From: Betaproteobacteria bacterium
GTDB lineage: Bacteria > Pseudomonadota > Gammaproteobacteria > Burkholderiales > Rhodocyclaceae
Reading direction: 5' to 3'
Length of the DNA: 64,000 nt
Assembly: GCA_020621405.1 (NCBI GenBank)
Contig: JAHRYN010000005.1
Location: 124,001 to 188,000 of the forward strand
Each line of letters starts with the position of its first letter. The first letter of the stretch is position 1. Positions 1 to 7,452 of this stretch are shown here, piece by piece. The position numbers were made by a program, and so were the translations under genes. The notes below the pieces were generated by a model that was given only the letters and a program-made list of their open reading frames with translations, was not told the origin of the DNA and searched no databases.

Positions 1-1
1 C

Positions 2-1567
2 GTGCTGCACAGCGTGCTCGGCTCGGCGCTGGCCGGGCAGGGCCGGCTGGATGAGGCGGAGCAGGCCTTCCGCGACGCGGTGGCCGCCAATCCAGGCTCG
101 GCCGAGCTGCTCAGCAATCTCGGTCTGGTGCAGCAGCAACGCGGCCGGCCGGAACAGGCGCTCGCCACCTATCGGCGCGCATTGGCGATCAGGCCGGCCT
201 TTCCCGAGCTGCTCTACAACATGGGCGTGGTGCAGGACGCGCTCGGCCAGCCCGACGACGCGGTGGCCAGCTACCGCAAGGCGTTGGCGCTGCAGCCGGG
301 GATGGCGGTGGCGCACTTCAATCTGGGCAGCGTGCTCGATCGTCAGCACCGGATGGACGAAGCGATCGGCGCCTACCGCAGTGCGATCGACTGCGAACCC
401 GGCTTTGTCGAGGCGCACGCCAATCTGGGCGCCGCGCTGCAGAAGCGGGGCCGGCACGATGAGGCGGTGGCGAGCTACCGCCGCGCGCTGGCAATCCAGC
501 CGAACGCGACTGCCTGGTTCAGCCTCGGCAGCGCGCAGCGCGACCTCGGACTGCTGAACGACGCGGCCACCAGCTACCGTCAGGCTCTGGCGCTGCAGCC
601 CGACCACGCCGACGCGTACAGCAATCTGGGCGAGGTGCTGCGCGACCTGGGCGACGCCGACGCCACCGTGGCTGCCTTCGAGGCGGCGCTGGCACTCGAT
701 CCCGACCATGGCGAGGCGAACTACAACCTCGGGCTGTTCCACTATGACATGGGGCAGCTCGATCGCGCCGTGCCCTGTTTCGAGCGTTCGCGCATCCGCG
801 ACTGGCAGGAGCGCGTGCTCTACTGCCTGTACAAGACCGAAAGGTATGACGCCTTCCGCGAGCGACTGGCGCCGCTGATGGCGCCGCGCAACAACTCGCC
901 GATGGTGGCCACGCTGTCGGCGCACCATGCTGCCAATTTCGGCGTGGCTGACGGCTATGGCTTCTGCCCGGATCCGCTCGCCTTCGTGCATCACGGCCAC
1001 CTCGATGCCTTGTCCGATGCGGCCGATCCGCTGCTGCAGGATCTGCTGCGCGACATCACGCATGCGGAGATCGAGGAGCGCCGCCAGGGGCGTTTGCATC
1101 ACGGCATACAGTCGTCGGGCAACCTGTTCCGGCGCAGCGAGCCGTCGTTCGCCCGGCTGGTCGCGCTGATCCGCGCACAGATCGAACGCTATCGCGCGGG
1201 TCTGGCGTCAGCGTCCTGCGTGTTCGCGCAGGATTTCCCGCAGGTCAGCGAATTCAGCAGTTCGTGGTACGTGAAGATGCATCAGGGCGGCCACCTGACC
1301 TCGCACATACACGAAACCGGCTGGCTGAGCGGTGTGGTCTATCTGGCGGTGCCGCGCGATCGCGCGGCGGACAGCGCGGCCGGCGGCATCGAATTCAGCA
1401 CCGACGGCGACGGCTACCCGCGGCGGCACGACGGCTTTCCGAAGAAAACGCTGCGGCCGGAGGTCGGCGACATCGTGTTCTTCCCGTCGTCGCTGTTCCA
1501 CCGCACCATCCCGTTCGAGTCGGACGAGCAGCGCATCTGCGTGGCGTTCGACGTCAGGCCCGGCTGA
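2..1567 (+). CDS. TPR protein with C-terminal 2OG-Fe(II) oxygenase-like domain (5' end missing)
   Basis: The reading frame is open from the window edge, so the N-terminus is cut off. The visible 521 residues start with about eight 34-residue TPR units (roughly residues 1-280) carrying the usual spaced A/L/Y/P pattern, such as LALQPDHADAYSNLGEVLRD. The last 130 residues match the putative 2OG-Fe(II) oxygenase family found at the end of such TPR proteins: an HIHETGWLSG segment gives candidate iron ligands, and GDIVFFPSSLFHRTIPF supplies the distal histidine, with a later arginine as candidate 2-oxoglutarate anchor. The protein is probably a soluble hydroxylase acting on an unknown partner bound by the TPR scaffold. 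The gene ends just before a strong hairpin and converges on the AbiV-like gene. The domain call is by motif; the substrate is unknown. Confidence 0.8.
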   Translation: MLHSVLGSALAGQGRLDEAEQAFRDAVAANPGSAELLSNLGLVQQQRGRPEQALATYRRALAIRPAFPELLYNMGVVQDALGQPDDAVASYRKALALQPGMAVAHFNLGSVLDRQHRMDEAIGAYRSAIDCEPGFVEAHANLGAALQKRGRHDEAVASYRRALAIQPNATAWFSLGSAQRDLGLLNDAATSYRQALALQPDHADAYSNLGEVLRDLGDADATVAAFEAALALDPDHGEANYNLGLFHYDMGQLDRAVPCFERSRIRDWQERVLYCLYKTERYDAFRERLAPLMAPRNNSPMVATLSAHHAANFGVADGYGFCPDPLAFVHHGHLDALSDAADPLLQDLLRDITHAEIEERRQGRLHHGIQSSGNLFRRSEPSFARLVALIRAQIERYRAGLASASCVFAQDFPQVSEFSSSWYVKMHQGGHLTSHIHETGWLSGVVYLAVPRDRAADSAAGGIEFSTDGDGYPRRHDGFPKKTLRPEVGDIVFFPSSLFHRTIPFESDEQRICVAFDVRPG

Positions 1568-1570
1568 TGC

Positions 1571-1601
1571 CGCCAGCGGTCCGCGGTGCGGACCGCTGGC
1601 G
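1571..1601. terminator. Perfect 14-bp hairpin between convergent genes
   Basis: Arms 1571-1584 and 1588-1601 are perfectly complementary (CGCCAGCGGTCCGC on the left) around a three-base loop. The hairpin sits directly between the stop codons of two convergent genes. It lacks a T-run on either side, so it would act as a bidirectional weak terminator or 3'-end stabiliser. Confidence 0.55.
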
Positions 1602-1611
1602 TGTCGAACGG

Positions 1612-2358
1612 TCAGGCGCTGTCGCGTCCCGAGCCGTATTCGTCCTTGACGGCCAGCGTGCCGGCAGCCTGTCCGCGGACGTATTCGGACACTGCGGCTT
1701 CGAAGGTCGCATTGCCGGTCTTCATGCAGGAGATGTAGTACTCCCAGAACTCCGGATTGTTGGTGACCGCGATCAGCGCCGCCGACTTCATCGCGAACAC
1801 TTCGTCCTCGGCCTTGGTCCGGATCTTGGTGGGCGTGCACAGCACGTAGGTTTCGCCGTGCGCGTAGATTTCCTTCGCCAGCGCAAGCCATTCCTCCGCG
1901 GCCGTGTAGGTCACGCGGAAATTCGGCGTGTTGATCTGCGGTCCGGTCGGCCCGTTCGGGTCTATCCGGGTACGCATTGCCTGATCCCGGGGCACGGACT
2001 GGCCCTTGATCATCGCGCTGATGTAGGGCATCGCATGCGAGCGTTTGTCCGGCACGACAAGCAGCCACGGAAACACCGCCGCCGTCACCTTGCGACCATA
2101 GTCGTCGAGATTCAGCACGAAGCGATTGACCACGTCCGCGTCATGGATGTTGCGCCCCAGCGCGTCGAACACCTGCACCGCCGTTCCCACTTCCTCGATG
2201 GCCGCGATGCACGAGTGGTAGGCGCGCGCGTAGTGGTTGTGGGACAGCAGCAGGGTTGCTTCGTAGAGCAGTTCGCGGGCGTTGTCTATCGCAGCATCCC
2301 GATATCTGCGGAGCAGCTTGGAGGAGAGCGGAATGCTCGGCTTGTTTTTGCTGGGCAC
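1612..2358 (-). CDS. AbiV-like abortive-infection (HEPN) protein
   Basis: A 248-residue protein when started at GTG 2358, which has GGAG eight bases upstream; an ATG at 2391 would add 11 residues but has no visible ribosome site. The N-terminal region contains DNARELLYEATLLLSHNHYA followed by RAYHSCIAAIEEVGTA. This is the helical pattern of the AbiV/HEPN family, in which alternating hydrophobic helices surround a conserved Ala-Ile-Glu-Glu turn. The C-terminal half (about residues 120-248) is less recognisable. AbiV proteins of lactococci stop phage propagation by interfering with phage translation; that activity is only inferred here. There is no antitoxin or partner gene beside it, and the next gene upstream on the same strand is the sensor kinase, 232 bases away. 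It could instead be an uncharacterised HEPN protein with another role. Confidence 0.6.
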   Translation of the reverse strand: MPSKNKPSIPLSSKLLRRYRDAAIDNARELLYEATLLLSHNHYARAYHSCIAAIEEVGTAVQVFDALGRNIHDADVVNRFVLNLDDYGRKVTAAVFPWLLVVPDKRSHAMPYISAMIKGQSVPRDQAMRTRIDPNGPTGPQINTPNFRVTYTAAEEWLALAKEIYAHGETYVLCTPTKIRTKAEDEVFAMKSAALIAVTNNPEFWEYYISCMKTGNATFEAAVSEYVRGQAAGTLAVKDEYGSGRDSA

Positions 2359-2376
2359 AGGAAAAACTCCGTTCAA

Positions 2377-2404
2377 TGGGGCCGAAATCATTGGGGCCGA
2401 AATC
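2377..2404. repeat. Two 13-bp direct repeats in the leader of the AbiV-like gene
   Basis: TGGGGCCGAAATC occurs at 2377-2389 and again at 2392-2404, two bases apart. The pair lies between the putative promoter of the AbiV-like gene and its GTG start, so it would be transcribed in the 5' leader. Confidence 0.7.
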
Positions 2405-2405
2405 G

Positions 2406-2426
2406 ATTATCACGCGAAATATTCGC
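2406..2426 (-). promoter_or_regulatory. Possible promoter and operator of the AbiV-like gene
   Basis: On the minus strand a GATAAT hexamer (2411-2406) would serve as -10 about 48 bases before the GTG start. Immediately upstream is a 13-bp palindrome, GCGAA-ATA-TTCGC (2414-2426), in the spacer where a repressor would block polymerase. No convincing -35 was found, so the call is tentative. Confidence 0.35.
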
Positions 2427-2590
2427 CCTACGATACAGACAGCGAAGGTATGGGGCCATTCAATTTTCGTCACGGCGACGACCGTTCCACGGACGGGAAA
2501 TGCCGGAACCCGGAACGAAAGAAACAGCGTCGGGCGAAGAATACGAAGCACCGGGCCGCCTGTCCATCGTCCCGGGGCGGGGCGGAAGGA

Positions 2591-3967
2591 TCAGCCCGCT
2601 GCCGGAAGATGCAGCACGGCACGCAGGCCGGGGCCGGCGTCGAGCAGTTCCACCCGCCCGTTGTGCAGACGGGCGACCGAGCGTACGAGGCTCAGCCCGA
2701 GCCCGAGACCGGGTGTGTTGCGTGCGCTTTCGAGCCGGTACAGCCGGTCGAACACGCGCTCGCGCTCGGCGTGCGGGATGCCCGGACCGTGGTCGGACAC
2801 CTCGATGCACCAGCCGTCGCTGCATGCGGCCAGCGATACCTGCACCTGCGCCTTGGGCGGGCTGTACTTGATGGCGTTGTCGATCAGGTTGATCAGCGCC
2901 TGGAACAGCAGGTCGCGGTGTCCGTCGCAACTCGCCGCGACCGGCGCTTCGAGTACCAGCGACAGCTGGCACTGTTCGGCCAGCGGTTCCATGAAGCCGA
3001 CCGCGTCGCTGACCAGCGCCTGCAGGTCGAGCGTGCGGAATTCGTTGCGCAGCAGTCCGGAATCCACGCTCGCGATGCGCAGCAGGGACTGGAAGGTCGA
3101 CAGCACCTGGTCGATGTCGGTGAGGTTGCGTTCCAGCCATTCCGGCAGTTCCGATGGTGCAGGCGGGTGCTGCAGCGCGGCTTCGATGCGTGCGCGGTGG
3201 CGGGTCAGCGGTGAGCGCAAGTCGTGCGCGATGTTGTCGGTGGCGCCGCGCACCGAGGCGATCAGCCGGTCGATGCGGTCGAGCATGCCGTTCAGCGTCT
3301 GCGACAGGCGGTCGAATTCGTCAGCCGTGCCGCGTACCGGAATGCGGTGCCGCAGGTCGCCGTCCATGATCTGCTGTGCGGCGCGTCGTATCGTCTCCAC
3401 CGGCCGCAATGCGGCACGCGTGATCAGGTAGCCACCGATCAGCGCAGCCAGCAGCATCACGGAGAAGCTTGCCCATGCCGCGCGCCGGATGTCGTGCCGG
3501 ACCTGTTCCACCTCGTATTCGTCGAAACCGACCAGCAGGCGGCTGCCGTCCGGCAGGCGCGACCAGCGCGCGACGATGTCCGTGTTGCCGGGATGGTGAA
3601 TGCTCTGCAGGCGCAGGATGGTGTCGGCGCGGTCGGCACCCTCCGGCCAGGCGTCCAGGTTGCCGATCAGCAGCCGGCCGTCGGCGGATTCCAGCCGGTA
3701 GATGCGGTGATGATCGGATGTGCGCATGTTGAGGCGCTGCCGGATCAGCCCGCCGATGCCGTTCACGCCATCGACACGGTATTCGGCGACCAGGATGTCC
3801 AGTTCCGCGTCGACGCTCTCCTGCACATGGCGCAGCATGTACTGGCCGGCAAGCCAGCCCACCAGCAGCAGCAGCAGGCCGAACCCGCTGGCCAGCAACA
3901 CGCTGTTGGCCAGCGTCAGCCGGACCGTGGCATTGAGCCCGCGCAGCCAGCGCAGCACCGACCTCAC
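2591..3967 (-). CDS. Sensor histidine kinase with HAMP domain
   Basis: A 458-residue inner-membrane kinase. Residues 16-42 and about 163-183 are membrane segments enclosing a periplasmic sensor of about 115 residues that contains paired histidines (DHH near 85-87, HH near 124-125), which could bind a metal. A HAMP linker follows (about 184-236), then the phosphorylation site H248 in NIAHDLRSPLTRHR, the N-box LINLIDNAIKYS (N360, N364), the G1 box DHGPGI and the G2 box GLGLGL (420-425). The start is GTG, and its GTGA overlaps the stop of the spermidine-synthase-like gene, so translation is coupled. It is the last gene of the operon that begins with cytochrome b561 and presumably phosphorylates the response regulator two genes upstream. 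The ligand is not known; metal sensing is inferred from the efflux genes opposite. Confidence 0.9.
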   Translation of the reverse strand: MRSVLRWLRGLNATVRLTLANSVLLASGFGLLLLLVGWLAGQYMLRHVQESVDAELDILVAEYRVDGVNGIGGLIRQRLNMRTSDHHRIYRLESADGRLLIGNLDAWPEGADRADTILRLQSIHHPGNTDIVARWSRLPDGSRLLVGFDEYEVEQVRHDIRRAAWASFSVMLLAALIGGYLITRAALRPVETIRRAAQQIMDGDLRHRIPVRGTADEFDRLSQTLNGMLDRIDRLIASVRGATDNIAHDLRSPLTRHRARIEAALQHPPAPSELPEWLERNLTDIDQVLSTFQSLLRIASVDSGLLRNEFRTLDLQALVSDAVGFMEPLAEQCQLSLVLEAPVAASCDGHRDLLFQALINLIDNAIKYSPPKAQVQVSLAACSDGWCIEVSDHGPGIPHAERERVFDRLYRLESARNTPGLGLGLSLVRSVARLHNGRVELLDAGPGLRAVLHLPAAG

Positions 3968-4761
3968 GCCCCGGCTCCCGATGCGTGCCGCCGGGTGCTG
4001 CGCGCCGGCGCGGCGAAGTCACGCCGCCGGCCTTCGACCAGCGCGCGTGCCAGCCATTTGAGTTCGAGTTCCAGCCGCTGTTCCAGTGCACAGGCGCGCA
4101 TGTGCAGCTGCTTCTCCGACAGGCGGAAACTGTCGCCGCGTGCGGCGAACACGATTTCGTTCACGCCGTCGGCGGTCGCCACGACACTGACCGAATTGGC
4201 GAAGCTGGAACGCACGCGGCCGACATAGGCGCCGTGCAGCGCGTCGCTGGCGTGCATGTTGATGGCGAGCATGCCGTTGCCGGTCAGCGCGCCGTGGCAG
4301 TCGTCGTAGAAGCGCTGTGTGCACAATGCCGGTGCCTGGCCGCCGATGTCGAAGCCGTCGACCAGCAGCAGGTCGAATGCGTCGTTCATGTGCGCCAGCC
4401 AGTCGGCGCCGTCGGTGCATGTCACCTTGAGCCGGTCGTCGTCCGGCGGAATGTGGAAGCGCTCGCGCAGTGCGATCACCTCGGGCGATATTTCGGCGAC
4501 CGATATGCGTGCGTCGGGCAGGTGATGGCGGCAGTACTTGACCAGCGAGCCGCCTCCCAGCCCGATCATGCCGATGTGCCGCGGTTCGGGTACGAACAGC
4601 AGTGCGCCCATCATGACGCGGGAGTAGTCGAGCACCAGATCCAGCGGACGGGCCGGGTTCATGCGGCTCTGGACGGCCGAGTCGTCGAAGTACAGGGTCA
4701 GCGCGTCGTCGTCCTCGGCCAGGACCGGCTGGCCCGGCTCGACGGGCGGCGTCCCGTTCAC
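3964..4761 (-). CDS. Spermidine-synthase-like SAM-fold protein inside the two-component operon
   Basis: A 265-residue protein. GTG 4761 is chosen as the start because its GTGA overlaps the response-regulator stop; a longer frame from 4818 would run inside that gene. The nucleotide-binding core is visible as IGMIGLGGGSLVKYC, ISVAEISPEV and the acidic VTCTDGADWL, as in spermidine synthases. The usual catalytic D-S-S/T-D-P loop is replaced by LLLVDGFDIGG, so classical aminopropyl transfer is doubtful. Its position between regulator and kinase, coupled to both by 4-bp overlaps, ties it to the signalling system. Pseudomonas aeruginosa has speD2/speE2 genes next to pmrAB, a loosely similar arrangement. 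It could be a polyamine-modifying enzyme, another methyltransferase, or a non-catalytic relative. Confidence 0.75.
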   Translation of the reverse strand: MNGTPPVEPGQPVLAEDDDALTLYFDDSAVQSRMNPARPLDLVLDYSRVMMGALLFVPEPRHIGMIGLGGGSLVKYCRHHLPDARISVAEISPEVIALRERFHIPPDDDRLKVTCTDGADWLAHMNDAFDLLLVDGFDIGGQAPALCTQRFYDDCHGALTGNGMLAINMHASDALHGAYVGRVRSSFANSVSVVATADGVNEIVFAARGDSFRLSEKQLHMRACALEQRLELELKWLARALVEGRRRDFAAPARSTRRHASGAGA

Positions 4762-5435
4762 GCAGGCACCCGCAGGCAGTAGCCCGCACCGCGCAGCGTG
4801 TGGATCAGGGCCGGCCACGGCGCGCGGTCGACCTTGGCGCGCAGCCGGGAAATGTGCACATCGATGACATTTGTCTGCGGGTCGAAGTGGTAGTCCCAGA
4901 CGCCTTCGAGCAGCATGGTTCGCGTCACGACCTGACCGGCGTGGCGCATCAGGAATTCGAGCACGCGATACTCCTGCGGCTTGAGCGCGATCTCTTCGCC
5001 GGCGCGCCGGACCGTGTGCGTCATGCGGTCGAGTTCGAGGTCGGCCACGCGCAGCACGCTTTCCGCGACCGGCATCAGGCCGCGTCGCGTGATGACTTCC
5101 AGTCGCGCCTGCAGCTCCGACATCGCGAACGGCTTGACCAGATAGTCGTCACCGCCGGCGCGCAGGCCGCGTATGCGCTCGTCGACATGGCTCAGTGCGC
5201 TGAGTATCAGTACCGGTACGCGCGAACCGGTGGCGCGCAGCGCGGCCAGCATCGACAGCCCGTCCATCTGCGGCATCAGCCGGTCGAGCACGATCGCGTC
5301 ATAGCCTTCGCCGGTCGCCATGAACAGTCCGTCGCGTCCGTTGGCGGCGTGATCGACCACGTGTCCGGCCTCGCGCAGGCCCCGGCAGATGAAATCGGCG
5401 ATTTCGGCATCGTCCTCGACGACCAGCAGGCGCAT
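4758..5435 (-). CDS. OmpR/PhoB-family response regulator
   Basis: A 225-residue DNA-binding regulator. The receiver domain (1-115) has the acidic pair E7-D8-D9, the phosphorylation site D51 in IVLDRLMPQMDG and the conserved K101 in YLVKPF. The winged-helix domain (about 125-225) ends with TNVIDVHISRLRAKV and LIHTLRGAGYCLRV, close in style to CusR/IrlR/CzcR-type metal-response regulators. It lies 16 bases after the cytochrome b561 gene and is translationally coupled to the spermidine-synthase-like gene. The 38-bp palindrome upstream of this operon is the obvious candidate target, which would give autoregulation. Assignment to metal sensing rather than PmrA/QseB-type envelope sensing rests on that palindrome and the efflux genes. 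Confidence 0.92.
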   Translation of the reverse strand: MRLLVVEDDAEIADFICRGLREAGHVVDHAANGRDGLFMATGEGYDAIVLDRLMPQMDGLSMLAALRATGSRVPVLILSALSHVDERIRGLRAGGDDYLVKPFAMSELQARLEVITRRGLMPVAESVLRVADLELDRMTHTVRRAGEEIALKPQEYRVLEFLMRHAGQVVTRTMLLEGVWDYHFDPQTNVIDVHISRLRAKVDRAPWPALIHTLRGAGYCLRVPA

Positions 5436-5451
5436 GGCGTGGGTTCCGTGT

Positions 5452-6018
5452 TCAGCGGCGGTCGAACAGGCGGTGCAGCAGCGCCATGCCGATGTGGCCG
5501 GCGAGATAGATATACAGCAGCGGTGCGCCCAGTTCGTGGATGCCGCCTATCGTGTGCGCCGTTTCGCTGGCTGCGCCGACCAGCCAGATTGCCGCGCCGG
5601 TGGCGACGAACCATCCGGTGAGCAGCAGGCCGAGTACCTGCACCGCACGTGCGAGCGTGGCGGTGCCGTCGGCATGCGGCATGCGCAGCGACACGAGATT
5701 CAGCAGCAGGGTACGGCATTCCGACAGCAGCGCGGCACGGCCTGATGCGTCGGCATGCGGCAGTTCCTTCCGACGCAGCAGGCGCCAGACGATGGCAGCC
5801 GCTGCGATGGCGGCGACCAGACCCGCCCACTCGTGCAGCGTGAACAGCAGGCGCCCCGTCGTATCTGCAGGGCCCTCGCGCCAGGGCTTGGTCATCCATT
5901 CGGACGAGAGCACCTGAAAAATGACGGCCGCCGCAAGTACCGCGTGGTTGATGCGCCTGACCCAGTCCCATTTCGCGGCGGGTGTGGCGGGTGTGTCTTT
6001 CACGGCGGATGTATTCAT
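5452..6018 (-). CDS. Cytochrome b561-family membrane protein
   Basis: About 188 residues from ATG 6018, which has AGG four bases upstream; ATGs at 6048 and 6051 are possible alternatives without a visible ribosome site. Four hydrophobic helices are visible. Candidate haem-ligand histidines lie in RRINHAVLAAAVIF, FTLHEWAGLVAAI, AHTIGGIHELGAPLL and IYLAGHIGMALLH, the order expected for di-haem b561 electron carriers. Such proteins move electrons from quinol or nickel/iron hydrogenase-like donors to periplasmic partners. It is the first gene of the minus-strand operon, 16 bases before the response regulator. Its role beside metal-type efflux genes is unclear; a redox link to metal or envelope stress is inference. 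Confidence 0.8.
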   Translation of the reverse strand: MNTSAVKDTPATPAAKWDWVRRINHAVLAAAVIFQVLSSEWMTKPWREGPADTTGRLLFTLHEWAGLVAAIAAAAIVWRLLRRKELPHADASGRAALLSECRTLLLNLVSLRMPHADGTATLARAVQVLGLLLTGWFVATGAAIWLVGAASETAHTIGGIHELGAPLLYIYLAGHIGMALLHRLFDRR

Positions 6019-6088
6019 TGCGCCTGCAGTCGTCCGGTTTGTCTTCATCATGATTTGTACAGAATGCGCCAACCTGCCTGTACCGAGT

Positions 6089-6126
6089 ATGGACGCAACA
6101 TGAACATTTGTTCATTTTACGTCCAT
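6089..6126. promoter_or_regulatory. 38-bp imperfect palindrome, likely response-regulator operator
   Basis: Outer arms ATGGACG (6089-6095) and CGTCCAT (6120-6126) flank a perfect inner TGAACA-TT-TGTTCA (6101-6114), and most bases between also pair; the centre is between 6107 and 6108. Read on the minus strand the core is AAAATGAACA, two bases, TGTTCATGTT. This is the same layout as the E. coli CusR box (AAAATGACAA, two bases, TTGTCATTTT). It lies 71 bases before the cytochrome b561 start and 85 before the outer-membrane efflux protein start, and so could control both arms. Confidence 0.65.
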
Positions 6127-6210
6127 GCTTCAGACAGGCGACCAAGGGCACACTGTGCTGTGCTCAAAATACTACCTACCCGACATCACTCCCCGTCCGC
6201 CGGGATCGCC

Positions 6211-7452
6211 ATGCCTCGTGCCCTGATTACCACCCTGTTGCTGCTTGCCTGTCTGCCCGCTGCCGCGCAGATGCCTGCATCGCACGCCGACGAACATGAA
6301 CGGTCGGTGGTTCGCGACGGTTCGCTGTCGCTGGCGCGCGCGCTCGATCTGGCCGTTGACCGCGCGCCGGGCAGTTCGCTGCCGCAGGCCCGACTGTCCG
6401 AATCGCGCGTGCTGTCGGAGCGCGCCGGCAGTTTCCTGTCGGGTGCGCCGGCCGTGCAGATGCGCTACCAGACCGACCGATTGCCGGGCCGCGGGGCCGG
6501 TTTGCGCGAACTGGAAGCCGGGCTGGAACTGCCGCTGTGGCGGTCGGGTCAGCGTGACGCGCTGCGGCGCGAAGCCGATGCCGGGCGCCTGCTGTCGGAC
6601 GAGGAGCTGAGGGGCTATCGCTGGCGCGTTGCCGGCGAGCTGCGCGAAACGATGTGGCGGGTCATGCAGGCAGAGACCGAACTGCGTCTGGCAGACAACG
6701 ATGTAGACCTGTATCGCGCGCTGGAAGAGGACGTGTCGAAGCGCGTGCGCGCTGGCGATGCCGCACCGGTCGAACGCCTGTCGGCGGAAACCGCGCGCCG
6801 CGAGCGGGAAGCCACGCTTTACGAAGCGCAGGTCGAACTGGCGCACAGCCTGTTCGGCTGGACGGCGCTGACCGGGCTGCATGCCCTGCCCGCGATCGTG
6901 CAGGAGCCGGTTGCAACGCAGTCGCTCGGCTATCCGCCGGTGCTGACCGCACAGGCTGCGGTCGAGCGGGTGAGGATGGCGCTGGGCAGTGTGCAGGCGC
7001 AGGGCAGCGGCGCGCCGCGCCTGCTGGTCGGCGTGCGTTCGGAAAAGGCGCCCGACAGCCCGACCGCCGACAGCGTCGGGGCGACGCTGTCCATTCCGTT
7101 CGGCGGCGAGGCGCACCGTGCGGCTGCGCTGTCGCCGCTGCATCTGGAACTTGCGCGGGCCGAGGACGAACTGGCGCTGGCGCAGCGCAGTGCGGTACTG
7201 GTGCTGCATGAAGCCGAACATGAGCTGCACGCGCGCGAACAGGCGCAGCGCATCGCCCGCGAGAAGCAGGATGTCGCCGATCGCGAAGTGGATCTGGCGC
7301 GCCGCGCCTACCGCCTCGGCGAAACATCGCTCGCCGAGCGCCTGCTGGTCGAAGCGCGCGCCGCCGGCGCACGCCGTGCATCGGCTCTGGCCGACATCGC
7401 CTATTCGCGCGCCGTCGCGCGTTACAACAACAGTCTTGGAATCCTGCCGTGA
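6211..7452 (+). CDS. Outer-membrane efflux protein (TolC/CzcC-like)
   Basis: A 413-residue precursor. ATG 6211 opens a clear signal peptide (LITTLLLLACLPAAAQ), while the same frame upstream is non-coding. The mature protein has two long helical halves rich in A, E, R and L (about 90-215 and 300-405), typical of the TolC alpha-barrel, with short strand-like segments (VQMRYQTDRLPG, GATLSIPFGG) between. It would form the outer-membrane channel of the tripartite pump encoded by the next two genes. The GTGA at its end overlaps the start of the membrane-fusion gene. Sequence similarity within this family is low, so the substrate cannot be deduced from it. Confidence 0.85.
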   Translation: MPRALITTLLLLACLPAAAQMPASHADEHERSVVRDGSLSLARALDLAVDRAPGSSLPQARLSESRVLSERAGSFLSGAPAVQMRYQTDRLPGRGAGLRELEAGLELPLWRSGQRDALRREADAGRLLSDEELRGYRWRVAGELRETMWRVMQAETELRLADNDVDLYRALEEDVSKRVRAGDAAPVERLSAETARREREATLYEAQVELAHSLFGWTALTGLHALPAIVQEPVATQSLGYPPVLTAQAAVERVRMALGSVQAQGSGAPRLLVGVRSEKAPDSPTADSVGATLSIPFGGEAHRAAALSPLHLELARAEDELALAQRSAVLVLHEAEHELHAREQAQRIAREKQDVADREVDLARRAYRLGETSLAERLLVEARAAGARRASALADIAYSRAVARYNNSLGILP

